This document shows positions 17,948 to 25,922 of a stretch of DNA of 64,000 nt, in pieces (position 1 is the stretch's first letter; each line of letters opens with the position of its first letter). Where the stretch lies: assembly GCF_030285625.1 (NCBI RefSeq), contig NZ_CP127294.1, forward strand, positions 6,852,001 to 6,916,000, written 5' to 3'. A model generated the notes under the pieces. It was not told where the DNA came from. It saw nothing but the letters and a program-made list of their open reading frames with translations, and ran no database searches. The stretch comes from Amycolatopsis sp. 2-15. Lineage in GTDB: Bacteria; Actinomycetota; Actinomycetes; Mycobacteriales; Pseudonocardiaceae. Both the position numbers and the translations under genes were made by a program.

Positions 17948-18361
17948 CTAGTCGGCACACGATCCGGCGTAGCCGAGTGACCGTTCGCGCTCCTCCGCGC
18001 GGAACGCGACCGCGAGCAGGACCGCACCCAACCGGTCGAGCACCACCACCGCGTCGGCCGGGGCTTCCCGCGCCGCCCGCCGAGACACCGCCCGCGCGAG
18101 TTTCAGCAGCCCGGCCGCGGCGCTCAGCCCGCCGAGCACCTCGAACCCTCGCGGCACCCCCACGGGACCGAGGTCCCGAGCCGCCCGCCACAGCCGGGGC
18201 AGCTCGGGCACCGGTGTCCCGGCGGCGAGGGCGTCGGCCAGTTCGAGCAGCTCGTACTGGACGTCGAGCAGCACGGCCTCGTCGCCGGCCGGCAACGTGC
18301 ACCTGGACACCGCCGCGCCGATCGCCGCGTTGGCCTCTTCGACGGCGTCGCGGGCGCTCAC
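17948..18361 (-). CDS. Hypothetical protein coupled to the lactate permease gene
   Basis: This 137-residue, soluble, mostly helical and leucine/alanine-rich protein is not recognised. Its GTG overlaps the permease stop (GTGA), so it is translated from the same message. Visible segments are DEAVLLDVQYELLELADAL, PELPRLWRAARDLGPVGVPRG and DAVVVLDRLGAVLLAVAFRAEE. There is no signal peptide, membrane segment or cysteine-rich motif. The tight linkage suggests a cytosolic accessory of the transporter or of the hydroxyacid pathway; no function can be assigned. Confidence 0.75.
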   Translation of the reverse strand: MSARDAVEEANAAIGAAVSRCTLPAGDEAVLLDVQYELLELADALAAGTPVPELPRLWRAARDLGPVGVPRGFEVLGGLSAAAGLLKLARAVSRRAAREAPADAVVVLDRLGAVLLAVAFRAEERERSLGYAGSCAD

Positions 18362-20025
18362 GGCACCATCCACGACAGCACCGGCGTCGACTGCAGGTAC
18401 ACCAGCACGCACATCAACGGCACGAACACCGCCGACGCCGCGAGCACCCGCCGGAACAGCAGGCCCTCCTTGCCCGCGAGACCCACGGCGCTGGCGCCGA
18501 TCGCGAGGTTCTGCGGGCTGATCATCTTCCCGAGTACCCCGCCGCTGCTGTTCGCGGCCGCCATCAGCACCGGTTGCAGCTGCGCACCGTGCGCGGCCGC
18601 GACCTGCAGCGCGCCGAACAGCGAGTTCGACGACGTGTCCGAGCCCGTCACCGCCGTGCCGAACCAGCCCAGCAGCGGCGAGAGCAGCGCGAACAACCCA
18701 CCCGCGCCCGCGAGGAATAACCCGAGCGTGGCCGTCTGGCCCGACATGTTCATCACGTAGGCCAGCGCCAGCACCGCCATCACCGTCAGCCCGGCGGTGC
18801 GCAGCTGCACGATCGTCTGCCCGTAGGCGCGGATCGCCTGCCCCAGCGGCACTTTCAGCAGGAACGCGGACACCACACCGGCGATGAACAGCACCGTGCC
18901 GCTGTCGGCGAGCCAGTCGAACTTGAACGACACCAGGCTCAGCGGCTTGCCCTCCGAAGTCGCGATGTGCAGGCCGGGCCAGCTGAACGTCTTCGTCGTC
19001 GTGGCCAGCGCCGCGGCCACCACCGGGATCGCGGCGATCGAGAACAGCACGATGATCGTCGCGTACGGCGCGAACGACCGGACCTGCTCGACGCGCGAGT
19101 CGACCACCGTCCGCTCCCGCACCGCGGTCGCCGCGGCCACCCCGCTGCCGCCGGAAGCCGGCGCGGGCCGCGCGCCACCGTCGTCGGGCGCGCGGTCCGG
19201 CGCCTCGGCCGGCTTCGGCCGCCAGAACCGCAGCAGCACCAGCACGGCCGCGGCGGACACGAGCGAAGCCGCGATGTCCGTGAGCTGCACCGGACCGAAG
19301 TTCGCCATCAGGTACTGGACGACCGCGAAGCTCACGCCGCACACGAGCGCGGCCGGCCACGCCTGCCGCAGCCCGCGCCGCCCGTCGAGCACGACCATGA
19401 GCACCAGCGGCACGACCAGCGCGAGGATCGGCACCTGCCGCCCGGTCATGGCAGCGAGGTCGTCGAGCGGCAGCCCGGTCACCTTGGCGAGCGTGATCAC
19501 GGGCAGCGCGACGGCACCGTACGCGACGGGCGCGGTGTTGGCGATCAGCGCGACCGTCGCCGCCTTCAGCGGTTTCAGCCCGACAGCCACCAGCATCACC
19601 GAGCAGATCGCCACCGGCGCGCCGAAACCGGCGAGCGCCTCCAGCAGGGCGCCGAACGAGAACGCGATGATCACGCCCTGCACCCGCTGGTCGTCGCTGA
19701 TCTTCGCGAAGGTGCGCCGCAGCACGTCGAAGTGCCCGGACACCTTCGTCATCTGGTAGATCCACAGGGAGTTGAGCACGATCCACAACGCGGGGAACAG
19801 GCCGAACGCCGCGCCTTCGAGCGCGGAGTCGAAGGCCGGGCCAGCGGGCATGCCGTAGACCGCGATGGCGACCACGATCGACAGCACGAGCGCGATCACC
19901 GAAGCCAGCCAGGCGCGGACGCGGAACACGCCCAGCAGCACGAACAACACCAGCAGGGGCAGGGCGGACACGAGGGCGGACCAGCCGAGGCTGCCGCCCA
20001 GTGGCGCGGGAACCTGTGTGTACAC
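18358..20025 (-). CDS. lldP: L-lactate permease (LctP/LldP) family transporter
   Basis: This 555-residue polytopic protein has 12 or more membrane segments and family signatures ALLEALAGFGAPVAIC near residues 125-140, TGSDTSSNSLFGALQ near 440-454 and SSGGVLGKMISPQNLAIG near 475-492. LctP members are proton symporters for lactate, glycolate and related 2-hydroxy acids. The GTG start has GGAGGT upstream. It begins 55 bases after the mutase large-subunit stop on the same strand, so it is probably in the mutase operon. A 2-hydroxyisobutyrate (2-methyl-lactate) substrate is inferred from that context. A central loop (about 255-290) is unusually Pro/Ala/Gly-rich. Confidence 0.9.
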   Translation of the reverse strand: MYTQVPAPLGGSLGWSALVSALPLLVLFVLLGVFRVRAWLASVIALVLSIVVAIAVYGMPAGPAFDSALEGAAFGLFPALWIVLNSLWIYQMTKVSGHFDVLRRTFAKISDDQRVQGVIIAFSFGALLEALAGFGAPVAICSVMLVAVGLKPLKAATVALIANTAPVAYGAVALPVITLAKVTGLPLDDLAAMTGRQVPILALVVPLVLMVVLDGRRGLRQAWPAALVCGVSFAVVQYLMANFGPVQLTDIAASLVSAAAVLVLLRFWRPKPAEAPDRAPDDGGARPAPASGGSGVAAATAVRERTVVDSRVEQVRSFAPYATIIVLFSIAAIPVVAAALATTTKTFSWPGLHIATSEGKPLSLVSFKFDWLADSGTVLFIAGVVSAFLLKVPLGQAIRAYGQTIVQLRTAGLTVMAVLALAYVMNMSGQTATLGLFLAGAGGLFALLSPLLGWFGTAVTGSDTSSNSLFGALQVAAAHGAQLQPVLMAAANSSGGVLGKMISPQNLAIGASAVGLAGKEGLLFRRVLAASAVFVPLMCVLVYLQSTPVLSWMVP

Positions 20026-20029
20026 AGGT
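20012..20029. promoter_or_regulatory. Inverted repeat ACCTGTGT-GT-ACACAGGT over the permease start codon
   Basis: Two perfect 8-bp arms flank a 2-bp centre and span the permease GTG (20023-20025), next to its GGAGGT ribosome site. As RNA it could sequester the start; as DNA it could bind a regulator. It may also be a chance by-product of the N-terminal codons. No known regulator is matched. Confidence 0.3.
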
Positions 20030-20080
20030 CACCTCCGGGACTCTCGTCGTTGAGAGGGGGTGGGGACTGGAGCTGGGCCC

Positions 20081-21799
20081 TCAGAACACCGGGGTTTCGG
20101 TGTAGGAGCCGAAGACATCACGCAGCGCGCCGGTGATCTCTCCCATGGACAGGTGTGCCTTCACGGCCTCGATCGTGGCGGGCATGAGGTTCGCCGCCGG
20201 GTCGGCCGCCACGGCGAGCAGGTGCTCCATCGCCGCTTTCGCCCGGTCCGGGTCCCGGTCGGCCCGCACCTGCTTGAGGCGCGAGAGTTGCCGGGCTTCG
20301 GATTCCGGGTCGAGCTTGTGGGTCTCGATCTTCTCGCCGGCACCGGCGTCGACGTACTTGTTGACCCCGATCACGGGCCGGTCGCCGCTGGCCTTGCGGC
20401 GCGCGTAGTCGTAGGCGGTGTCGGAGATCTCGCGCTGGAAGAAGCCCTGTTCGATCGCGGCGACCACGCCGCCGAGCTCTTCGATCTTCGTGAAGTAGTC
20501 GTGGATGCCCTGTTCGAGGCGATCGGTGAGGTTCTCCACGTAGTACGAACCGCCGAGCGGGTCGATCACGCTGGTGACGCCGGTTTCGTCGGCGATGATC
20601 TGCTGCGTGCGCAGCGCGACCTTCATCGCCTGCTCGCTCGGGATCGTGTAGGCCTCGTCGAGACCATTGGTGTGCAAGGACTGCGCGCCGCCGAGCACGG
20701 CCGAGAGGGCCTGCAGCGCCGTGCGGATGATGTTGTTGAGCGGCTGGGGTTTCGTGAGCGTGGCCGCTGCCGTCTGCGCGTGGAAGCGCAGCCGCATCGA
20801 CTGCGGGTTCTTGGCGCCGAAGGTCTCCTTCATCATCTTCGCGTAGAACCGCCGCACCGCGCGGAACTTCGCGACCTCCTCGAAGAGGTCCGCCTGGCTG
20901 ACGAAAAAGAACGACAGCCGTGAAGCGAACTGGTCCACGTCGACCCCGGTGGCGACGACGTCCTCCACGTAGGCCTTCGTGATGGCCATCGTGAACGCGA
21001 TCTCCTGCACCGCGTTCGCCCCGGCCTCGCTGATGTGGTAGCCGGAGATGTTCACGGGGTTGTAGCGGGCGATGTGCTCGCTGGCGTAGACCACGGTGTC
21101 GCGCACGATCCGCATGCTCGGCCGGACCGGGAACACCCACTCCTTCTGCGCCACGTACTCCTTGAGGATGTCGTTCTGGATCGTCCCCGAGAGCTTGTTG
21201 AGGTCGTAGCCACGCTGCTCGGCGACCGCGACGTACATCGCGAGCAGAATCCACGCCGAGGGGTTGATCGTCATCGACACGCTGATCTTCTCGAGGTCGA
21301 TGCCGTCGAACAGCGCCTCCATGTCGGGAAGTGTGTCGATCGCGACGCCCTCGCGGCCGACCTCGCCGAGGCTCATCGGGTCGTCGCTGTCCAGGCCCAT
21401 CAGCGTCGGCATGTCGAAGTCCACGGACAGGCCGGTCTGGCCCTGCGCGATGAGGTATTGGAACCGTTTGTTCGTCTCCTCGGCCTGCCCGAAGCCCGCG
21501 ATCTGACGCATGGTCCAGTTCCGGCCGCGGTACATCGTCGGGTACGGGCCGCGCGTGTACGGGTAGCGGCCGGGCAGGCCGATGTCGTGCCAGTCGTCCG
21601 GCAGGTCGGCCGGCGTGTAGACGCGCTGCACCTCCATGCCGCTGCCGGAGCGGTAGACGTCGCGGGATTCGGGCTGGCGGTTGACGAACGCCGCGAGCTC
21701 GTCGCCCTCCCAGCCGGCCAGCTCGCGCGTGACCGCTTCGACGAGTGCCTCGGTCGTCAGTGCTCGTTCCGCTGGGGCCGGGTCGTGCTCGTTCACCAC
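20081..21799 (-). CDS. hcmA: B12-dependent acyl-CoA mutase large subunit, 2-hydroxyisobutyryl-CoA mutase type
   Basis: This 572-residue substrate-binding subunit of the methylmalonyl-CoA mutase superfamily lacks the cobalamin domain, as in isobutyryl- and 2-hydroxyisobutyryl-CoA mutases (ICM, HCM). Key residues favour HCM: RQIAGF gives Ile100 where MCM/ICM have Tyr/Phe, and SVDFDMP gives Asp127 where ICM has Ala. These correspond to IleA90 and AspA117 of the Aquincola enzyme, with the same 27-residue spacing. KEYVAQKEW has Gln rather than the Arg of methylmalonyl-CoA mutase. The C-terminus GSYTETPVF also resembles HcmA. HCM interconverts 2-hydroxyisobutyryl-CoA and (S)-3-hydroxybutyryl-CoA. 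Start is one of two tandem GTGs (21799 or 21796) overlapping the meaB-like stop. Pivalyl- or isobutyryl-CoA mutase is the alternative. Confidence 0.85.
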   Translation of the reverse strand: MVNEHDPAPAERALTTEALVEAVTRELAGWEGDELAAFVNRQPESRDVYRSGSGMEVQRVYTPADLPDDWHDIGLPGRYPYTRGPYPTMYRGRNWTMRQIAGFGQAEETNKRFQYLIAQGQTGLSVDFDMPTLMGLDSDDPMSLGEVGREGVAIDTLPDMEALFDGIDLEKISVSMTINPSAWILLAMYVAVAEQRGYDLNKLSGTIQNDILKEYVAQKEWVFPVRPSMRIVRDTVVYASEHIARYNPVNISGYHISEAGANAVQEIAFTMAITKAYVEDVVATGVDVDQFASRLSFFFVSQADLFEEVAKFRAVRRFYAKMMKETFGAKNPQSMRLRFHAQTAAATLTKPQPLNNIIRTALQALSAVLGGAQSLHTNGLDEAYTIPSEQAMKVALRTQQIIADETGVTSVIDPLGGSYYVENLTDRLEQGIHDYFTKIEELGGVVAAIEQGFFQREISDTAYDYARRKASGDRPVIGVNKYVDAGAGEKIETHKLDPESEARQLSRLKQVRADRDPDRAKAAMEHLLAVAADPAANLMPATIEAVKAHLSMGEITGALRDVFGSYTETPVF

Positions 21800-22764
21800 A
21801 GTTCCTCCTCGTCAGTCGTCTCGGCACCGGGCCGCCCGACCAGGCGGCGCGCGGCGGAGAGCGGGTCCTCGCGCCGCGCGGTCACGTCGTCCACCGCTTC
21901 GTCGAACGCGGGGACGCCGGGCCGCAGCCCGTCGAGCACGAGCTGTTCGGCGACCCACCGGATGCGGGTCGCGCTGTTGCGCCGGGCGCGGCGCTCGCGT
22001 TCGCCGTGCTCGGTCATCCACGCCAGGTGCGCGGCGAACTCCTCGGCGAGCTCGGGCACGCCGTCGCCGGTGGCGGCGACGGTCTGCTGGATCGGCACGT
22101 TCCACTGGTGCGGCTTGCGGTGCGCCAGCCGCAGCATGTCGCGCAGCTCGGCCACGGTCTTGGCCGCGCCTTCGCGATCGGCCTTGTTCACCACGTGCAC
22201 GTCGGCGATCTCCAGTAGGCCGGCCTTGATCGCCTGCACGTCGTCGCCCATGCCCGGCACGCTCACCACGGCCACGGTCTGGGCCGCGCTGATCACGTCG
22301 ACCTCCGCCTGCCCGACGCCGACGGTCTCGAGCACCACCACGTCCTTGCCCGCGGCGTCGAGGACGGTGATCGCGTCGAGCGTCGCGCGGGAAAGACCGC
22401 CGAGCGCGCCCCGGGTGGCGACGGAGCGGATGAACACCCCCTCGTCCCCCGCGAGGCCGGTCATCCGGATGCGGTCACCGAGGATCGCGCCGCCGCTGAA
22501 CACGCTGGACGGGTCCACCGCCAGCACGCCGACCGTCTTGCCCGCTTTCCGGTAGTGCTCCGTCAGCGACTTGACCAGCGTGCTCTTGCCGCTGCCCGGC
22601 GGTCCGGTCAGACCGAGCACGTGCGCGTGCCCCGCCTTGCCGTGCAGCTCGGCGAGCGCCTCGTCGACACCGGCGGTGCGCCGCTCCACGAAGGTGAGCA
22701 TCCGCGCGATGGCCGGGTGCTCCCCTGCGAGCACCCGCCCGACGACGTCGCCCGGCGTCTTCAC
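21793..22764 (-). CDS. meaB: MeaB/ArgK-family GTPase, mutase chaperone (MeaH-like)
   Basis: This 323-residue G-protein has Walker A GPPGSGKS at 54-61, the VLAVDPSSVFSGGAILGDRIRM switch region split around 80-100, ETVGVGQAEVD near 150-160 and the base-recognition NKAD motif. MeaB proteins load and protect adenosylcobalamin in partner mutases. The GTG overlaps the CoA ligase stop and the gene overlaps the mutase start, so it is dedicated to this mutase. In known 2-hydroxyisobutyrate clusters the equivalent gene is meaH. Confidence 0.9.
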   Translation of the reverse strand: MKTPGDVVGRVLAGEHPAIARMLTFVERRTAGVDEALAELHGKAGHAHVLGLTGPPGSGKSTLVKSLTEHYRKAGKTVGVLAVDPSSVFSGGAILGDRIRMTGLAGDEGVFIRSVATRGALGGLSRATLDAITVLDAAGKDVVVLETVGVGQAEVDVISAAQTVAVVSVPGMGDDVQAIKAGLLEIADVHVVNKADREGAAKTVAELRDMLRLAHRKPHQWNVPIQQTVAATGDGVPELAEEFAAHLAWMTEHGERERRARRNSATRIRWVAEQLVLDGLRPGVPAFDEAVDDVTARREDPLSAARRLVGRPGAETTDEEELW

Positions 22765-24182
22765 GACCCACTTCCGAGGCGGCGCAGCAGGTCGCGGTCG
22801 TCGATCACCCGCCGCGCCTTGAACTCGGTGCGGTCGAACGTCTTGTACTCCACCGGGACCACGTGCGCGCCGACGCCGAGCGCGCGCCGCAGCTTGTCCT
22901 CGATCGCGCGAGCCCAGCCGTCCAGAGTGGACTCCGCGACGCCGCGGTGCTCCACCTGCACGGCGAGGGTGTCCATCGTGGACTTGCGGCTGATCACGAT
23001 GCGGTGCTCGCCGCCGTAGCCCTCGGCGGCCATCACCACGTCGTCGATCGCGCTCGGGTACACGTTCTCGCCGCGCACGGTGAACATGTCGTCGATGCGC
23101 CCGTAGATGCCCTGCGGCAGGAACGGGTACGTGCGGCCGCGGTCGGCCGAGGGCGCTTCCCAGCGTGTGAGGTCGTTGGACAGCAGCCGGATCATCGGCT
23201 GGCTGGTGCGCTCCAGCGTGGTGTACACGGGGGTGCCCTCGCGGCCGTAGTCCACGCGGTGGTGGTCGACGGGGTCGCACACCTCGGTGTAGACGAGGTC
23301 CTGCCAGGCGAACACGCCCGGCTCGTGGTTCGCGGCACCCAGGTGCATCCACGGGCTGACCTCGGCCATGCTGCCCGAGTCGTAGACCGCCGCATCGAAG
23401 GCCGCTTCGATGCGGCCGCGGATCGTCGGCACGCTCGCGCCGGGCTCGCCGGAGAAGAACAGCTTGCGCAGCCCCAGATCCGCGGGGTCCACACCTTCGT
23501 CGGCGGCGACCTCGGCCAGGTGCAGCGCGTAGGACGGCGTGCCATAGAAGACGGTCACGCCCATCTGCTTCATCCACATCACCGTCCGAGCGGTCTGGCC
23601 CGGCGTGCCGGCACCGAACGGGAACACGCGCGCGCCCAGCCGTTCCGCGCCGATGTAGGCACCCCACGAACCCCAGTAGAGGCTCAGCGGCGAGGCGACC
23701 AGCACGGTGTCGGTTTCGCGGATGCCCATCCCCCACATCACGCGGGCGTGAGCGTTGGCGACGCTGCGCCAGTCGCGCTCGCTGATGCCGAACGCCGTCG
23801 GGCGGCCGGTGGTGCCCGACGTGCCGTTCACGTGCTTGACCTCGCCCGGGTCCACGGCGAGGTAGCTGCCGAACGGCTCGTGGGCGGCCTGGTCGGCGCG
23901 CAGCTCTTCCTTGCGCACCACGGGAACCTTCTCGAAGTCCGACAGGTCGCGGATGGCCGACGGGTGGATCCCCGCCTCCTCCCACTTGCGCCGGTAGAAC
24001 GGCGCGTGGTCCCACGCGTAGGCCATCACCTCACGGATGCGGGCGAGAATCGCCTCGTCGCGTTCGCCCGCGGGCATCGTCTCCCGCCGTGGGAACCAGT
24101 GCCGCTGCCCGGACGGCGGGCGGTAGGTCTCGTCGTAGCGCGGCGGCCAGCTCCACTGCTCCATCGGGTTCTGCGCGTCCAT
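22761..24182 (-). CDS. Acyl-CoA ligase, phenylacetate-CoA ligase (PaaK) fold; probable 2-hydroxyisobutyryl-CoA synthetase
   Basis: This 473-residue adenylate-forming enzyme has the P-loop motif TSGTTG at 121-126, an FFSGEPGASVPTIR segment, YDSGSMAEVSPW and the YGRIDDMFTVRGENVYPSAI hinge motif typical of PaaK-like ligases. The ligase of the Aquincola 2-hydroxyisobutyrate cluster is of this type. It would make the CoA thioester consumed by the mutase. The ATG at 24182 shares a base with the small-subunit stop (TGATG); a GTG three bases upstream is possible. Substrate is inferred from context. Confidence 0.8.
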   Translation of the reverse strand: MDAQNPMEQWSWPPRYDETYRPPSGQRHWFPRRETMPAGERDEAILARIREVMAYAWDHAPFYRRKWEEAGIHPSAIRDLSDFEKVPVVRKEELRADQAAHEPFGSYLAVDPGEVKHVNGTSGTTGRPTAFGISERDWRSVANAHARVMWGMGIRETDTVLVASPLSLYWGSWGAYIGAERLGARVFPFGAGTPGQTARTVMWMKQMGVTVFYGTPSYALHLAEVAADEGVDPADLGLRKLFFSGEPGASVPTIRGRIEAAFDAAVYDSGSMAEVSPWMHLGAANHEPGVFAWQDLVYTEVCDPVDHHRVDYGREGTPVYTTLERTSQPMIRLLSNDLTRWEAPSADRGRTYPFLPQGIYGRIDDMFTVRGENVYPSAIDDVVMAAEGYGGEHRIVISRKSTMDTLAVQVEHRGVAESTLDGWARAIEDKLRRALGVGAHVVPVEYKTFDRTEFKARRVIDDRDLLRRLGSGS

Positions 24183-24625
24183 CACGCCTCCTCTGCGACG
24201 CCGGTCAGCGCGCGAATGCGCTCGACGATCGTCTCCGGGGTGGTGTCCTGGCCGAGCACCTCGGCCACGCCCATCTTCTTGAGCGTCTCCTCGTCCTCGT
24301 CCGGCATCACGCCGCCGGCGACGATGGCGAAGCCGGGCCGGTCGGGCATCGCGTCGATCAGCTCGAAGATGCGGGTGAAGATCGGCATGTGCGCGCCGGA
24401 GAGCAGGCTCACGCCGAGCACGTCGACGTCCTCCTGCACGGCCGCTTCCAGCACCTGCTCGGGGCTGCGGTGCAGGCCGGTGTAGATCACCTCCATGCCC
24501 GCGTCGCGCAGGGTCCGCGCGACGACCTTCACGCCACGGTCGTGGCCGTCCAGCCCGATCTTGGCCAGCATCACCCGGATCGGTTCGCCGCCGCTCTCAC
24601 CCACCGTGTCCACACCTCGTTCCAC
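24182..24625 (-). CDS. hcmB: B12-binding small subunit of the acyl-CoA mutase
   Basis: This protein of about 147 residues is a stand-alone cobalamin-binding domain. The base-off/His-on motif DxHxxG is present as DGHDRG (Asp26, His28, Gly31), followed by SLLSGAH and VAGGVMPDEDEETL, the other two loops that hold the nucleotide tail. It is the first gene of the operon. The start is taken as the GTG at 24625, with two further in-frame GTGs downstream. The divergent promoter region with a TGGTCTGACCA site lies immediately upstream. Confidence 0.88.
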   Translation of the reverse strand: MERGVDTVGESGGEPIRVMLAKIGLDGHDRGVKVVARTLRDAGMEVIYTGLHRSPEQVLEAAVQEDVDVLGVSLLSGAHMPIFTRIFELIDAMPDRPGFAIVAGGVMPDEDEETLKKMGVAEVLGQDTTPETIVERIRALTGVAEEA

Positions 24626-24657
24626 GACCTGAACTGCATCTGGTCTTGCCTTGCATG

Positions 24658-24668
24658 TGGTCTGACCA
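24658..24668. promoter_or_regulatory. TGGTCTGACCA operator in the divergent mutase/hydrolase promoter region
   Basis: This FadR-type site (TGGT-N3-ACCA) sits in the 108-bp gap between hcmB (minus) and the 3-hydroxyisobutyryl-CoA hydrolase gene (plus). The same 13 bases TGTGGTCTGACCA recur upstream of the FadR-type regulator at 25923. A shared regulator acting on both is the simplest reading. Confidence 0.6.
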
Positions 24669-24733
24669 TAGAAGTGGGCGTATGGAATGTGCAACCCTGG
24701 GATCGAGCACCACCCGGCTGCAGGAAGGCGAAG

Positions 24734-25801
24734 GTGTCCTACGTGAGCACCGTTTTGGCCCGCACACAGGGGGCGGTCGGCAGGTTGACCGTGAACCGCC
24801 CGGAGGCACTGAACGCCCTGGATCTGCGCATGATCCGGGCGATGCGGACCGCCCTCGACGAGTGGGAGTCCGACCCGGCCGTGACCGCTGTCGTGCTCGA
24901 CGGCGCGGGCGATCGGGCCTTCTGCGCGGGCGGCGACATCGGCGTGGTCCACTCGTCGGCCGTCGGCGATCCCGCGGTCGCCCTGACGCTGTGGCGCGAG
25001 GAGTACCGGCTCGATGCCCGCCTCGCGCGCTACCCGAAACCCGTCGTCGCGCTCATGGACGGCATCACGATGGGCGGCGGGATCGGGATCGGCGCGCACG
25101 CGGCGGTCCGGGTGGTCACCGAACGCTCGGTGCTCGCGATGCCGGAGGTCGCGATCGGCCTCGCGCCCGACGTCGGCGGCACGCTCCTGCTCGCCCGCGC
25201 ACCCGGCGAGCTGGGCACGCACCTCGCGCTCACCGCCGGTCGCGCCGGTCCCGCCGACGCGGTCCACTGTGGACTCGCCGACCACCACGTGCCCGCCGGC
25301 CGGCTGGCCGCGCTCGTCGACGACCTCGCCGCCGGTGCGGCACCCGAGCCGACCGTGGCGAAATACGCCGAGGATCCCGGCCCGGCTCCGCTTGTGGCCG
25401 CGCGGTGCTGGATCGACCATGCGTACGGCGGCGCGACCACCGTCGAAGACCTGCTGTACCACCTCGAGGCGATCGACGAGCCGCGGGCGCGCGAGGCCGT
25501 CGCCGCGATCACCGCGGCCGCCCCGACGGCACTCAAGGTGACGCTGCGAGCTGTGCGCGCGGCTCGCGAGATGAGCACGATCGAGGAATGCCTGCGCCAG
25601 GACTTCCGCCTGTGCAGCCGGTTCCTCGAGCATCCCGACCTGGCCGAGGGCATCCGGGCGGCGATCCTTGAGAAGGATCGCGCACCGCGCTGGCGCCCGG
25701 GCACGCTCGCCGAGGTCGGCGACGAGGCCGTCGAGGCGTTCTTCGCGCCGCTGGCCGAGGAGCTGGACCTGCCGGGTCCCGATCACCTGGTCCATCCGTA
25801 G
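24734..25801 (+). CDS. 3-hydroxyisobutyryl-CoA hydrolase family protein (ECH_2)
   Basis: This 355-residue crotonase-fold enzyme carries FCAGGDIGVVHSS near residues 60-72 and ITMGGGIGIGAHAAVRVVTE near 111-130, followed by AMPEVAIGLAPDVGG. The PDVGG motif, the length and the C-terminal DRAPRWRPGTLAEV mark the 3-hydroxyisobutyryl-CoA hydrolase branch rather than simple enoyl-CoA hydratases. It hydrolyses a short 3-hydroxyacyl-CoA thioester. The GTG at 24734 has GGAAGG five bases upstream. It is divergent from the mutase operon and shares its control region, so it may act on a branched or hydroxylated acyl-CoA of the same pathway. Confidence 0.85.
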   Translation: MSYVSTVLARTQGAVGRLTVNRPEALNALDLRMIRAMRTALDEWESDPAVTAVVLDGAGDRAFCAGGDIGVVHSSAVGDPAVALTLWREEYRLDARLARYPKPVVALMDGITMGGGIGIGAHAAVRVVTERSVLAMPEVAIGLAPDVGGTLLLARAPGELGTHLALTAGRAGPADAVHCGLADHHVPAGRLAALVDDLAAGAAPEPTVAKYAEDPGPAPLVAARCWIDHAYGGATTVEDLLYHLEAIDEPRAREAVAAITAAAPTALKVTLRAVRAAREMSTIEECLRQDFRLCSRFLEHPDLAEGIRAAILEKDRAPRWRPGTLAEVGDEAVEAFFAPLAEELDLPGPDHLVHP

Positions 25802-25823
25802 CAGTCCACGGCAGTCCACATTG

Positions 25824-25834
25824 TGGTCTGACCA
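25824..25834. promoter_or_regulatory. TGGTCTGACCA operator upstream of the second FadR-type regulator
   Basis: Identical to the site at 24658 and about 90 bases upstream of the ATG of the FadR-type regulator. Autoregulation is the likely meaning. Confidence 0.6.
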
Positions 25835-25922
25835 CCGCTGTCTTAGGCTGCGATGGATCGGGAGCAGTGCGGGGAGCACGTACCGACAGTCCGACAACGC
25901 GGTCGAGGAGGCGGTCCGATCG

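Noticed and set aside
22761..24015. Extended minus-strand frame running from the MeaB-type gene back through the CoA ligase
   Set aside because: Only the part from 22764 encodes MeaB motifs; upstream it is an out-of-frame reading of the ligase.
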